Numbered from the stretch's first letter, positions 44,278 to 53,609 are shown. The stretch: 64,000 bases of DNA from Pedobacter faecalis (GCF_030182585.1 NZ_JARXOW010000001.1:1-64000); one strand, 5' to 3'. A program made the numbers and translations. Notes: generated from the sequence alone by a model not told the origin.

Positions 44278-44916
44278 ATGGCAAGATATAGTAATGGAAT
44301 TAATGGTCCCGTGAGCGGGAAAGTCGGGAGTGTAGTAGGCGCCAGCTGGCGAGGAGTAGACTATATGCGGAGCCTCCCAGTCAAGACCAAGGAGTCTAGT
44401 GAGGCTCAACTGGCACAACAGGAAAAATTCGCAGTGGCTGTCGCCTGGCTAAAACCTCTATTAGAAATTATTAATGTTGGCTATCACCACATCAAGATAG
44501 GTATGACGCCGCACAACGCGGCGATGTCCTACTATTTAACAGAGGCAGTAACCGGAACTGCGCCCGACTTTGTGATCAATTTTAGCAAGGCGATTTTCAG
44601 TGAAGGACCACTGATCACTTCCTTTGTTACCGAAGTAACACCGGCAGGAAGTTGTCTGCTGAATTTTAAATGGGAAAATGCACCAGATTCGATCTATTCA
44701 TCTGTAGACGATCGGGCTACCTTTGTTCTTTACAATCCACAAAAAGAAAAATTTGTGCTGTACCAAAGCGTTGCAGCACGGGGCGAGCGATCTGTCACAC
44801 TGTCGATACCCAATAAATCTTCCGGTGATACGGTTCATGGGTACCTGTTTTTTGTCCGTGCCGACGGGGAGGCCGTTAGCACTACGCTCTATCTCGGGCC
44901 GCTAATAGTTCCCTAA
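44278..44916 (+). CDS. DUF6266 family protein
   Basis: A 212-residue protein. The N-terminus M-A-R-Y-S-N-G-I-N-G-P-V-S-G-K-V-G-S-V-V-G is the diagnostic start of DUF6266, a Bacteroidota family of unknown function. The frame is open from a TTG at 44257 but the promoter lies there, so ATG 44278 is used. The C-terminal half (about 110-212) reads as a beta-sandwich. No signal peptide is seen. Confidence 0.87.
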   Translation: MARYSNGINGPVSGKVGSVVGASWRGVDYMRSLPVKTKESSEAQLAQQEKFAVAVAWLKPLLEIINVGYHHIKIGMTPHNAAMSYYLTEAVTGTAPDFVINFSKAIFSEGPLITSFVTEVTPAGSCLLNFKWENAPDSIYSSVDDRATFVLYNPQKEKFVLYQSVAARGERSVTLSIPNKSSGDTVHGYLFFVRADGEAVSTTLYLGPLIVP

Positions 44917-44928
44917 GATGTACGCCTT

Positions 44929-44968
44929 AGCGTTTGTAAGGTGGGCTTAGGCCCACTTTACAAACGCT
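44929..44968. terminator. Long hairpin between convergent genes
   Basis: An 18-bp stem (44929-44946 with 44951-44968, one G-T wobble) around a 4-nt loop fills the gap between the stops of the DUF6266 gene and the convergent lipoprotein gene. There is no T tract, so it is a likely bidirectional transcription barrier rather than a classic terminator. Confidence 0.6.
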
Positions 44969-46023
44969 TACTGGTATTGAATGTAGATAGGCGCCGGTTT
45001 CAGTTTTAGAAGCTCCTCGGGGGTCATTAACCTGTTAGGAGCTTTCTTTAAATCATTCTTATAGAATAGTTTAAATCCAGTAAATTGAACGGGCTCAGAG
45101 TATATAAAGTGACGGTAAGTTCCTCTTTTTAGTTCCGGTTCGCCCCAGCCATCCATATGCATCACCACCTGTACTTCCGGACGAAGCTTGATGTTCTGGG
45201 AATTGGTGACCATTTTTCGGGTAAACCGGTGAATAACGAAAACCTTTGGCGGAAGGTTATGCTTCTTTACCAGTCCGGCCAGGTAGTCTGAGCAATAGTT
45301 AATGTCTGCTGCATCGTAGGTGCCTATTTTCCTGCCGGGAAGTGATCCGTCTTTCATGGAAAACTCAGGGTCGATTCCAAGGTGTACATTAGGTAGCTTC
45401 AAATATTCTTCCAGTTGCGGCAGTTCATCGCGGATGCTGCCCAAACCAACCTGAATATCAAGGAACACGATCATGTTTTTACGCATTCTGGAGATGGCCA
45501 TTACAGAATCTATCTGTTTAAAAGGCATACGTGTGCGATACTTTCCAGACTTTCCGGGCTCACCTGCGGCAACCACGGCAATGTAGTGCAGACCTGGTTG
45601 AACAGGGGTAGATGGGTCAGCTTTCTCCCAACGCTTCACCTCTGCGTCAAGTCTCGAGAGCATTTCTTTAGGTGCATACTCTCCTAATGCGCCCATTTTT
45701 TTCGAGAAAAGGTTGCCGTAATAAACCACGATACGTTTAAATGGCAATATAGCCCCGTCAAGCGGATAGGGATGCTGTTTCACCGGCCACTTGCCGGTAG
45801 TGTCGCCATTGGCAAGTTTTTTCATCAGCTGATTGTATTTAGCTGTATCAACCGGTGTTCTTACATTGGCGTCTTCCTCTGCTTCAGGGTTTTCTGTTGA
45901 ATCCTTGGTGGCGGTTGTTTTGGCTTTAACACCGCTTTGTTTTCCTTCCGAGGTGCAGCTGGTTGTGGTAGCCACCGTAACAACGCCGATTAAAAAGGCT
46001 CCTGCAAGCTGAGATAATTTCAT
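44968..46023 (-). CDS. Uncharacterised lipoprotein with probable TIM-barrel domain
   Basis: A 351-residue predicted lipoprotein: signal about 1-22 with lipobox T-T-S-C (Cys23), then a low-complexity linker rich in K, E, T and A (about 25-60). The remainder (about 75-345) alternates helices and strands as in a TIM barrel, with segments such as V-Y-Y-G-N, H-Y-I-A-V-V-A-A-G, I-V-F-L-D-I-Q-V-G, V-H-L-G-I-D-P-E-F and V-V-M-H-M-D-G-W-G. The acidic residues at strand ends recall glycoside hydrolases, but I cannot name a family. Confidence 0.7.
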   Translation of the reverse strand: MKLSQLAGAFLIGVVTVATTTSCTSEGKQSGVKAKTTATKDSTENPEAEEDANVRTPVDTAKYNQLMKKLANGDTTGKWPVKQHPYPLDGAILPFKRIVVYYGNLFSKKMGALGEYAPKEMLSRLDAEVKRWEKADPSTPVQPGLHYIAVVAAGEPGKSGKYRTRMPFKQIDSVMAISRMRKNMIVFLDIQVGLGSIRDELPQLEEYLKLPNVHLGIDPEFSMKDGSLPGRKIGTYDAADINYCSDYLAGLVKKHNLPPKVFVIHRFTRKMVTNSQNIKLRPEVQVVMHMDGWGEPELKRGTYRHFIYSEPVQFTGFKLFYKNDLKKAPNRLMTPEELLKLKPAPIYIQYQ

Positions 46024-46098
46024 TTGTAATATTATTTAAGGTAAGATGTATAGGGGTTAAACTCGTTTAACTATGCAAGTATAATACACTTTATGATG

Positions 46099-46983
46099 CT
46101 AAACAAACTTGTTGAATTTACCGAAAACGCCGAGGGGCAGCTTTGTGCCGGCGGTCGCCTGCAAATACAGTTCACCGGTTTCCAGGTTCTGTACCTGCGG
46201 AAAGGATGTTTTGATCAGATTTTCAACGATGACCGACGAAAAGCCCAGCGAATAGGTGTTCAGAATAAGGAAGTGTTCCTTGTCGTCCAGAAGCTGTACT
46301 ACATCCTGCATCATCTCTTGAATATGATCTTCCAGCTTCCATTTTTCGCCATTCGGTCCGTGACCGAAAGCAGGCGGATCAAGAATTATTCCGTTGTATT
46401 TCTTTCCGCGTTTCAACTCGCGTTTTACGAATTTAAGTGCGTCCTCAACTACCCAGCGCACATCCTTTAGTTTCGATAGTTCCTGGTTTTCGTTTGCCCA
46501 GTTCACCACCTGCTTAATGGAGTCGACATGCGTGGTATCTGCACCAGCGGCTTTGGCCACAAGCGATGCCGCTCCGGTATACGCAAAAAGGTTAAGCACC
46601 TTCGGGCTCTGCGCTTTAAACTTCTTCACACAGGAAGAAATATAATCCCAGTTTACCGCCTGCTCAGGAAATACACCTACGTGTTTAAACGAGGTAAGTC
46701 CGAGCCTCAGATTGATAGTTATATCGTTGTTTTTATATTCAACATTCCAGCGGTCGGGCAGTTTAGGGTTATTTCTGATCCACTCGCCCGTAGTCGCGGT
46801 GCGACCTTTGAAACGGATATGCGTACGCTTTTTCCATTCTTGTTCTGAAAGCGTCTTTTTCCAGACCGCCTGAGGTTCGGGTCTGGTAAGTACCATCGTT
46901 CCGAAACGTTCCAGTTTTTCAAAATCGCCACAATCAATCAGTTCGTAATCTTTCCAGTGCGTGGGGGTTAGCAGGCTAATCAT
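46099..46983 (-). CDS. Class I SAM-dependent methyltransferase, RlmI/RlmK type
   Basis: A 294-residue methyltransferase. After an N-terminal beta region (about 1-90) the Rossmann domain has V-L-N-L-F-A-Y-T-G-A-A-S-L (SAM motif I), V-D-S-I-K acidic loop, and L-D-P-P-A-F-G-H-G motif IV. This fits rRNA m5C methyltransferases of the RlmI/YccW group, but the N-terminal PUA domain of RlmI is missing. The RNA target is not determinable. Confidence 0.83.
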   Translation of the reverse strand: MISLLTPTHWKDYELIDCGDFEKLERFGTMVLTRPEPQAVWKKTLSEQEWKKRTHIRFKGRTATTGEWIRNNPKLPDRWNVEYKNNDITINLRLGLTSFKHVGVFPEQAVNWDYISSCVKKFKAQSPKVLNLFAYTGAASLVAKAAGADTTHVDSIKQVVNWANENQELSKLKDVRWVVEDALKFVKRELKRGKKYNGIILDPPAFGHGPNGEKWKLEDHIQEMMQDVVQLLDDKEHFLILNTYSLGFSSVIVENLIKTSFPQVQNLETGELYLQATAGTKLPLGVFGKFNKFV

Positions 46984-47007
46984 GGTATTGGTTGGTTTGG
47001 TATTTTA

Positions 47008-47760
47008 TTAAAACTTTCCCTTGGCAGCTTTCATGAAGCGGCTTGCAAAGACAAAGTCATTTAGCTCCTGAACATCTGTATGGGCAATCTCCTTATTCGA
47101 GCCTTCCCAGAACTTCTTGCCTTCATGCAGGAACAGGATATAGTCGCCAATACCCATTACAGAGTTCATATCGTGTGTTACCACGATCGTGGTAGTATTA
47201 TATTCTTCGGTCAGCTCCTTGATCAGCTCATCGATCACAATGGAAGTTTTCGGATCCAGTCCGGAGTTAGGTTCATCTACGAACAAGTACTTAGGGTTCA
47301 TGGCTATTGCCCTTGCAATGCCTACCCGTTTTTTCATGCCGCCCGACAGCTCCGCGGGGAAAAGTTTGTTCTTGCCTTCCAGGTTTACGCGCTCCAGGCA
47401 GAAATTAACCCGCTCCAGTTTTTCTTTGCGCGACTGGTCGGTAAACATATTCAGCGGGAACATGATGTTTTCCTCCACGGTCATAGAGTCGAATAGGGCA
47501 GAGCCTTGAAAAAGCATGCCTATCTCTTTTCGAATCTCGATCTTTTCCTCAAAGTTCATTTTGGTAAAGTCGCGTCCGTCATATTCCACAATGCCCTGTT
47601 CCGGAATGTGCAGTCCAATCATGCATTTGAGCAGGGTGGTCTTGCCCGATCCCGATCCGCCGATAATGAGATTGGTAACCCCAGCCTCGAACTTGCCCGA
47701 GATGCCTTTAAGCACCTCGTTCTCGCCAAACGATTTGTTGATGTCTTTAATCTCGATCAT
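47008..47760 (-). CDS. ABC transporter ATP-binding protein, MlaF-like
   Basis: A 250-residue ATPase with Walker A G-G-S-G-S-G-K-T-T (about 34-42), signature L-S-G-G-M-K-K-R-V, Walker B Y-L-F-V-D-E-P, and the H-loop V-T-H-D. The close similarity to MlaF and the overlapping MlaE gene upstream indicate an outer-membrane phospholipid transporter. No MlaD/MCE gene follows in the window; the substrate-binding part must be elsewhere. Confidence 0.88.
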   Translation of the reverse strand: MIEIKDINKSFGENEVLKGISGKFEAGVTNLIIGGSGSGKTTLLKCMIGLHIPEQGIVEYDGRDFTKMNFEEKIEIRKEIGMLFQGSALFDSMTVEENIMFPLNMFTDQSRKEKLERVNFCLERVNLEGKNKLFPAELSGGMKKRVGIARAIAMNPKYLFVDEPNSGLDPKTSIVIDELIKELTEEYNTTTIVVTHDMNSVMGIGDYILFLHEGKKFWEGSNKEIAHTDVQELNDFVFASRFMKAAKGKF

Positions 47761-48491
47761 AATAACAGCTGGGTTACAATGTAGTCACACGCCAGAATGG
47801 TGATACAACTGACCACCACAGCCCTTGTACTGGCCTGAGCAACTTCAAGTGCCCCGCCTTTTACATAGAACCCTTCATAGGCTGGCACGGACGTGATAAT
47901 AAAACCAAAGACAAACGCCTTTACGAGTGCAACGGTGATGGTATAAGGGTTGAAATCCGTAGTGATTCCCTGGATATACTCTGCCGGAGTAACGGCGCCC
48001 GACAATGTGCCGCCGAGATAGCCACCGCTGATGCTCAAAAACATAGAGATGATAACCAACAGCGGAACCATAGTAATTCCCGCAATGATCTTTGGAAGGA
48101 TCAGGTAGCCCGGCGAATTTATGCCCATGATTTCCAGCGCGTCGATCTGCTCACTCACACGCATGGTGCCGATCTCAGAAGAAATAGCAGAACCGATTTT
48201 ACCCGCAAGAACAATAGCGCTGATGGTAGGGCTCAGCTCCAGGATCGTAGAGTCGCGGTTTACCGAACCGATGATGGTCTTAGGAATAAAATCGCTCACG
48301 AGCTGGAAGGCGATCTGGAGGGTCATAACTGCCCCAATAAACGTTGAAATAATGGCAATAAGACCAAGTGAACCCACACCAATAAAGTCCATTTGCTTAA
48401 AAATGGCTTCCAGGTAGATCTTAAATTTTTCGGGTCGTCTGAATACCGCTTTTAACAGAAGCAGGTACTTGCCAAAATTGGTAAAATTCAT
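47757..48491 (-). CDS. MlaE family ABC transporter permease
   Basis: A 244-residue inner-membrane permease with about five helices. The family signature E-I-G-T-M-R-V-S-E-Q-I-D-A-L-E-I-M-G lies near 105-122. Its 3' end overlaps the MlaF-like start by 4 nt, so both are translationally coupled. Likely partner in phospholipid trafficking between the membranes. Confidence 0.9.
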   Translation of the reverse strand: MNFTNFGKYLLLLKAVFRRPEKFKIYLEAIFKQMDFIGVGSLGLIAIISTFIGAVMTLQIAFQLVSDFIPKTIIGSVNRDSTILELSPTISAIVLAGKIGSAISSEIGTMRVSEQIDALEIMGINSPGYLILPKIIAGITMVPLLVIISMFLSISGGYLGGTLSGAVTPAEYIQGITTDFNPYTITVALVKAFVFGFIITSVPAYEGFYVKGGALEVAQASTRAVVVSCITILACDYIVTQLLL

Positions 48492-48496
48492 TCAGT

Positions 48497-48528
48497 GAAA
48501 TTTAGCTTTATATGCAACGATGTACAAA
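48497..48528 (-). promoter_or_regulatory. Promoter of the mlaE-mlaF operon
   Basis: Minus-strand TTTG (48528-48525), 20-nt spacer, TAAATTTC (48504-48497; one mismatch). The -7 lies 5 nt from the ATG at 48491, so the transcript would be leaderless or nearly so. Confidence 0.5.
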
Positions 48529-48610
48529 GAAACAATAAAATTTGAAACAAGTATGCGTTCCCACGCATAAAACATGATGCAAAACTGAAACAATTCTTCA
48601 TGGCCAAAGT

Positions 48611-48640
48611 TTTGCTATGGATGGGTTTTTTGTATTATTG
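48611..48640 (+). promoter_or_regulatory. Promoter of the SDR-pspC region
   Basis: TTTG at 48611-48614, 18-nt spacer, TATTATTG at 48633-48640 (one mismatch). The ATG of the SDR gene follows at 48662. Confidence 0.5.
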
Positions 48641-48661
48641 CGCCACATAACTGTTTAAACA

Positions 48662-49351
48662 ATGAATGCTATTATTACCGGTGCCACCAAAGGGATGGGC
48701 AAAGCCATTGCTATAAAACTGGCGGAGAATGGGTACAATCTTGCGGTGTGCGCGCGAAACAGGGAGGAGCTTGCCGAATTTGCCGAAGCAATGGCGTATA
48801 CCGGCCGGGATATTTTTACTTTTCAGGCCGATTGCAGCATTAAAGAAGAGTTGTATGCTTTTTGCCAGGCTGCCTCTGCGCATATGCCCACGGTCGATGT
48901 GCTGGTCAACAATGCAGGGATGTTCCTTGTCGGCGCCATGCTCGACGAAGCGGATGAGCAGCTTGAAAAACAGGTCAGCCTGAACGTAATGGCCGCTTAC
49001 TATACAAGTAAATATTTTGGCAAAAGGATGCGCGAGCAGGCTTCAGGCCATATTTTCAACATCTGTTCGGTAGCCAGCAAGCAAATCGTTGAAAATGCTG
49101 GCAGTTACAGTGTAACTAAAGGCGCATTGCTTAGTCTTAATCATGTATTCAGGGATGAGTTATCAAAATACAACGTTAAGGTTACAGCGGTTTTACCGGG
49201 CTCAACACTTACCGCTTCATGGGAGGGAACAGATATCCCATCTGAACGGTTTGTACAGGCGGAGGATATTGCAGAAACGATCCTTTATGCGCTTAAAATG
49301 AGCAGTGGCGCAAATGTTGATGAGATAACGATACGACCGGTACAATTTTAG
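48662..49351 (+). CDS. Short-chain dehydrogenase/reductase
   Basis: A 229-residue classical SDR. T-G-A-T-K-G-M-G-K-A at about 6-15 binds NAD(P), N-N-A-G near 80-83 and the catalytic Y-S-V-T-K near 147-151 are present; the Ser precedes at I-C-S-V-A-S. Length is normal and there is no membrane segment. The pspC-like gene starts 17 nt downstream, so they may share a transcript. Confidence 0.9.
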   Translation: MNAIITGATKGMGKAIAIKLAENGYNLAVCARNREELAEFAEAMAYTGRDIFTFQADCSIKEELYAFCQAASAHMPTVDVLVNNAGMFLVGAMLDEADEQLEKQVSLNVMAAYYTSKYFGKRMREQASGHIFNICSVASKQIVENAGSYSVTKGALLSLNHVFRDELSKYNVKVTAVLPGSTLTASWEGTDIPSERFVQAEDIAETILYALKMSSGANVDEITIRPVQF

Positions 49352-49368
49352 CATTGGAGGAAAAAAAT

Positions 49369-50064
49369 ATGGACAGGAGATTATTTAGGAATGAGCATGA
49401 AAAGGTGATCGCCGGCGTATCGTCTGGCATAGCTGAGTACATGGAGGTGGATGTAACGATAATCAGGCTATTGTTTGTACTGTCCACCATTTTTCTGGTT
49501 GGAACCGGGATATTGGTATACCTGGTTATGTGGATTGTGGTACCGGTAAATAACGACCCGCTGAGGAGATTTACCAGATTTAATGAATTCTATCAGGGAA
49601 AAGATACTTTTAACTCACCAAACGCATTTACCCAGCCGCATCAGTCAAGTCAGCAGCCATTTACGTCACCGGGTACTAATGAGACCTTTCAGGCTGACCC
49701 GAAGGGTGGCGATTTTAAACCGCTGCAAAAAAATAATGAAACAGGGCGCATGGTTGGCGGATTATTTCTGCTTGTTATAGGGGTGTATTTTCTGCTGAAC
49801 GAGTTTAATATAATACCGTTTTGGTTTAGCATCAGTAAGTTGTGGCCTTTGGTTTTCGTAGCTATTGGCGTTAGTTTTATTCTTAAGGCCAACAAGAAAA
49901 ACGCCTGGGAGCAATGGAAGCGCGAGCAGGAGCGGGATATTTACACTGATATCCGCAACAGTAAAACAAATGAAACTTCAGCCGGCGGTGCACAAGATGG
50001 CTCTGCAACTGATGGTTCTGCACAAACTGAGGGAGGCGACAGATTCACTCAAAAAGATATATAA
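49369..50064 (+). CDS. PspC domain protein
   Basis: A 231-residue membrane protein. The PspC domain (about 1-60) begins R-R-L-F-R-N-E-H-E-K-V-I-A-G-V-S-S-G-I-A-E-Y and contains one helix. A linker rich in Q, S and P follows, then a second region (about 125-175) with two helices like the LiaI/LiaF-type N-domain, and a charged tail. It is a likely envelope-stress component. A GGAGG at 49356-49360, 8 nt before ATG 49369, is an unusually good Shine-Dalgarno for Bacteroidota. A longer frame from TTG 49354 would include that SD. Confidence 0.85.
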   Translation: MDRRLFRNEHEKVIAGVSSGIAEYMEVDVTIIRLLFVLSTIFLVGTGILVYLVMWIVVPVNNDPLRRFTRFNEFYQGKDTFNSPNAFTQPHQSSQQPFTSPGTNETFQADPKGGDFKPLQKNNETGRMVGGLFLLVIGVYFLLNEFNIIPFWFSISKLWPLVFVAIGVSFILKANKKNAWEQWKREQERDIYTDIRNSKTNETSAGGAQDGSATDGSAQTEGGDRFTQKDI

Positions 50065-50065
50065 C

Positions 50066-50998
50066 ATGAAACTGGATAGAGTAATGTGGGGTATCGTGCT
50101 GCTGTTTATCGGCGGTGTACTCCTGTTGGAGAATTTCGGTATTATAGATTTTCATTGGGGAAATGTCTGGCGCTTCTGGCCGATCTTTCTGATCATTGCC
50201 GGAGTTAACATTTTATTTGGCCGGGGAAAGTCGCAAACCGGCGGCATTATCTCTATAGCTATTCTGTTTGCGATGCTTGCGCTACTGTTTTACAAAGGTC
50301 AGCAGTCACCGGATAATGAGCGCTGGATAGGGGACCGTATTAAAGAAGATATAGGGGCAGAAACGGAGGTGTTAGAGGAAATGAATTTTTCGCACCCTTA
50401 TGAATCGGAATCTGCCCGTAACACGGTGTTGAATATTCGCGGAGGCGGTGCCTCCTTTGAATTGAAAGGGGCTACAGACAGTCTGATCGCGGTGCATGTT
50501 TCCAAGAGATCAGGGCGGTTTAGTATGGAAACATTACAAACCGACAGCACCACCACGATTAGCTTCGAGAAAAACGGTAAGTCGAAATGGAATATAGGTA
50601 GTGGAGGTGAAGACGTCGATTTCCGCCTTAATACAGGCCCGGTTTGGGAACTTAATGTGAACATGGGCGCCGGCGAGGTTAAATTTGATTTATCTGACTA
50701 TAAAGTCCGGACATTTAATATCGACGGAGGTGCTGCAGCCTTAGATATTAAGCTTGGAAGTCAGCTACCAATAGCCGATCTTAATGTAAAAACCGGAGTG
50801 GCCGATGTCAAGATTCAAATACCGCAAGCCTCCGGCTGTCGCATCAAAGCGAAAACGGGTTTGTCGGCCAAAGACTTTACCGGTTTTGTGAAGATTGCAG
50901 ACGGAACATATCAAACGTCGAACTTTGATGCGGCTGCGACAAAAATCTTTATCAATTTGGATGGCGGGCTCAGCAGTTTCGAGGTTCGCAGATATTAA
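50066..50998 (+). CDS. LiaF-like membrane protein with beta-rack domain
   Basis: A 310-residue protein. Residues about 1-90 have three or four helices (M-W-G-I-V-L-L-F-I-G-G-V-L-L-L-E-N-F), as in LiaI/LiaF N-domains. The rest (about 110-310) is a repeated beta-strand toast-rack domain (G-G-G-A-S-F-E-L, M-G-A-G-E-V-K-F-D, G-V-A-D-V-K-I), as in LiaF C-terminal and DUF4097 proteins. The start is ATG 50066, 1 nt after the pspC stop. The pair probably senses or damps envelope stress. Confidence 0.83.
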   Translation: MKLDRVMWGIVLLFIGGVLLLENFGIIDFHWGNVWRFWPIFLIIAGVNILFGRGKSQTGGIISIAILFAMLALLFYKGQQSPDNERWIGDRIKEDIGAETEVLEEMNFSHPYESESARNTVLNIRGGGASFELKGATDSLIAVHVSKRSGRFSMETLQTDSTTTISFEKNGKSKWNIGSGGEDVDFRLNTGPVWELNVNMGAGEVKFDLSDYKVRTFNIDGGAAALDIKLGSQLPIADLNVKTGVADVKIQIPQASGCRIKAKTGLSAKDFTGFVKIADGTYQTSNFDAAATKIFINLDGGLSSFEVRRY

Positions 50999-51009
50999 TC
51001 TATGGGAGT

Positions 51010-51624
51010 ATGTCTAGCGGGGAACAATATACCATTGTTGTAAACGGCAGGCCCGAAGGCCCTTATACGCTGGATCAGCTTAGAAATATGCCGCTTAGGG
51101 CAGAAACTTTTGTGCGAACCCCTCAAATGCCGGATTACAAAGAAGCTCACGAAGTACATGAATTGCGTGAGCTTTTCGGTTTTACATACCAACAGACCGC
51201 CCCTCAGTATTTTGCTTCTTTCGATCAGCGGTTGCTGGCTATGGTGGTCGACTATTTTTTCGTATCGCTTTGTTATGTTGTTCTGGCCTTGACCGGGTTT
51301 ATTTTTATAGACGGACAGTTTCAGCGGATATCTCTGTTGCTTAGCGGGGTGCCACTGATTCCCCTTGCAAAATTCCTCTACAGCAGCATCGCTGAAGCCT
51401 CTGAAAAGCAGGCTACAATCGGCAAACGCTTGTTGCGCATCACGGTGACCGATGAGGCTGGTCACCGCATCAGCATGGCCAATTCCTTTGGTAGGAATCT
51501 AGCCAAAGTTTGCTCTGTTGCTCCGTTTTACATCGGTTACCTTTATAGTTTCCTCAATAAGAAGCAACAGTGTTTTCATGATCTTATTGCCCATACGCTA
51601 GTTACAAAGGAACGCCTCATTTAA
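51010..51624 (+). CDS. GYF_2-RDD membrane protein
   Basis: A 204-residue protein. An N-terminal GYF_2-type domain (about 5-55; Y-T-I-V-V-N-G-R-P-E-G-P-Y-T-L-D-Q-L) precedes an RDD transmembrane domain (about 65-200) with F-D-Q-R-L-L-A-M-V-V-D-Y and three helices. RDD proteins have no settled function, some act in transport. It follows the LiaF-like gene by 11 nt, suggesting operon membership. Confidence 0.85.
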   Translation: MSSGEQYTIVVNGRPEGPYTLDQLRNMPLRAETFVRTPQMPDYKEAHEVHELRELFGFTYQQTAPQYFASFDQRLLAMVVDYFFVSLCYVVLALTGFIFIDGQFQRISLLLSGVPLIPLAKFLYSSIAEASEKQATIGKRLLRITVTDEAGHRISMANSFGRNLAKVCSVAPFYIGYLYSFLNKKQQCFHDLIAHTLVTKERLI

Positions 51625-51634
51625 ACATTATACT

Positions 51635-51642
51635 TATCTTTG
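51635..51642 (+). promoter_or_regulatory. -7 element of ispG
   Basis: TATCTTTG matches TAnnTTTG exactly, 18 nt before ATG 51661. A -33 is not obvious. Confidence 0.5.
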
Positions 51643-51660
51643 CTGTTCATTTTGCATTCC

Positions 51661-53574
51661 ATGGAAAAAGTACCAGCTCCGTTTTCTAGATTTCTAACCC
51701 GTGAGGTGCACATCGGTGACGTTCCGATGGGTGCCCATCATCCAATACGGATACAGTCTATGACCACTACAGACAGCATGGATACGATGGCGACCGTGGA
51801 GCAAACGATGCGTATGGTGAATTCGGGCTGCGAATATGTGCGTATTACAGCGCCGAGCGTAAAGGAAGCGGAAAACCTGGCAAACATTAAAAAGGAGCTG
51901 CGTATGCGTGGCTATACGGTACCTTTGGTAGCAGATATTCATTTTACGCCAAATGCTGCGGAAGCTGCTGCACGTATCGTCGAAAAGGTACGGGTGAACC
52001 CGGGGAACTACGCAGATAAGAAGCGCTTTGAAAACATTGTTTACACGCAGGATGCCTACCGTGCCGAACTGGAGCGGATCTATACCAAGTTTAAACCGCT
52101 GGTGAAGATCTGTAAGGAATATGGAACGGCGATGCGGATCGGCACCAATCATGGTTCGCTTTCCGACCGGATCATGAGTCAGTATGGTGACACGCCGCGT
52201 GGAATGGTTGAGTCAGCCATGGAGTTTATCCGTATGTGCGAAGATCTGAACTATTACAACCTGGTTATTTCCATGAAGGCCAGCAATACGCAGGTAATGA
52301 TTCAGGCGTACCGCTTGCTTGTGGAGACGATGATCAAGGAAGGCATGAACTACCCGCTTCACCTTGGGGTTACAGAAGCAGGCGATGGGGAGGACGGGCG
52401 AATCAAGTCGGCCGTAGGCATTGGTACCTTATTGGAGGACGGGCTCGGGGATACCATCCGGGTTTCACTGACAGAGGATCCTGAATTCGAGGCGCCGGTT
52501 GCCAGGGCCCTGGCCATGCGTTATGAACGTCGCGCCGCGGGACAGCTGCCGCAATCGAGAGAGCGGCTTTACATGGGCGATCTTGCTTACAATCCCTTTG
52601 AATACAGTCGCCGGGCAACGCTGCCTATCCAACATATTGGCGGCAGTCATCATCCTCTGGTGTTGTTAGACGTGTCGGCCCAGAATCTGAAAGATCCATT
52701 CTTTCTTAATGCGGCGGGATATAAGTACAGTGTCGGGCTCGACAAATACAATATGACCGATCAGGCCTGTGATATGGTTTACCTCGGTGATGCGCTTCCC
52801 TCATTCTCATTCCCGGGCAACTTGGTGCAGATTTACAATTATGCGACCTGGGCATCACTTAAAAACAAATATAATTGCCATCCGCTGTTCAGCTATCAGG
52901 ATTACTTGTCGGCCACACATAAAGATCCTGTACTGAATCTGGTAAGTATAGAAGCAGGTGAAGAGATTGATTTCAATAACCTTGAAAGTAATGTTTTGCT
53001 TGTTTTAACGACAAGTGCTGAAAACGGTGTGCAGGCGCAGCGGAGCTTCTTCGCTGACCTGTTAAGGTCGGGCGTGCGACTGCCGGTTATCATTAAACGC
53101 ACTTATGGCGATATTTCTTCCGATGATCTGATGCTCTATGCGGCCACCGACATGGGTGCTTTGCTGAACGATGGTTTTGGCGATGGGGTGTGGATAGATG
53201 CCGCAGCCGATCTAAGCTTACTTAATGCGGTAAGCTTTGGTATTCTGCAGGCTACCCGGACGCGTATTTCAAAGACCGAATATATATCGTGTCCGAGTTG
53301 CGGCCGTACCTTGTTTGATTTGCAGGAAACTACGCAACTGATCCGGTCGCGAACTGACCATTTAAAAGGTATTAAGATCGGGATTATGGGTTGTATTGTG
53401 AACGGTCCGGGCGAAATGGCAGATGCTGATTATGGCTATGTGGGTACAGGTCCCGACAAGATTACACTGTATCGCGGTAAAGAAGTGGTTAAAAAGAACG
53501 TTAATACCGCAAATGCGCTCGACGATCTCATCGGCTTGATTAAAGAGGACGGAAACTGGATTGACGCAGTTTAA
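51661..53574 (+). CDS. ispG: 4-hydroxy-3-methylbut-2-enyl diphosphate synthase, long form
   Basis: A 637-residue IspG (GcpE) of the MEP isoprenoid pathway, converting MEcPP to HMBPP. The TIM-barrel domain (about 8-280) begins R-E-V-H-I-G-D-V-P-M-G and contains I-Q-S-M-T-T-T-D. An inserted domain (about 290-500) gives the long form found in Bacteroidota, chlamydiae and plants. The C-terminal [4Fe-4S] domain has C-P-S-C-G-R-T-L-F-D-L and G-C-I-V-N-G-P-G-E. I use ATG 51661; the frame opens from TTG 51640 inside the promoter. Confidence 0.95.
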   Translation: MEKVPAPFSRFLTREVHIGDVPMGAHHPIRIQSMTTTDSMDTMATVEQTMRMVNSGCEYVRITAPSVKEAENLANIKKELRMRGYTVPLVADIHFTPNAAEAAARIVEKVRVNPGNYADKKRFENIVYTQDAYRAELERIYTKFKPLVKICKEYGTAMRIGTNHGSLSDRIMSQYGDTPRGMVESAMEFIRMCEDLNYYNLVISMKASNTQVMIQAYRLLVETMIKEGMNYPLHLGVTEAGDGEDGRIKSAVGIGTLLEDGLGDTIRVSLTEDPEFEAPVARALAMRYERRAAGQLPQSRERLYMGDLAYNPFEYSRRATLPIQHIGGSHHPLVLLDVSAQNLKDPFFLNAAGYKYSVGLDKYNMTDQACDMVYLGDALPSFSFPGNLVQIYNYATWASLKNKYNCHPLFSYQDYLSATHKDPVLNLVSIEAGEEIDFNNLESNVLLVLTTSAENGVQAQRSFFADLLRSGVRLPVIIKRTYGDISSDDLMLYAATDMGALLNDGFGDGVWIDAAADLSLLNAVSFGILQATRTRISKTEYISCPSCGRTLFDLQETTQLIRSRTDHLKGIKIGIMGCIVNGPGEMADADYGYVGTGPDKITLYRGKEVVKKNVNTANALDDLIGLIKEDGNWIDAV

Positions 53575-53609
53575 CCTGTAACTCGTATATTGAGCCAAAA
53601 TATAACCAC

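Noticed and set aside
49865..50065. N-terminal extension of the LiaF-like protein
   Set aside because: The extra 67 codons lie inside the pspC gene in another frame and lack membrane or domain features; ATG 50066 gives a normal start.
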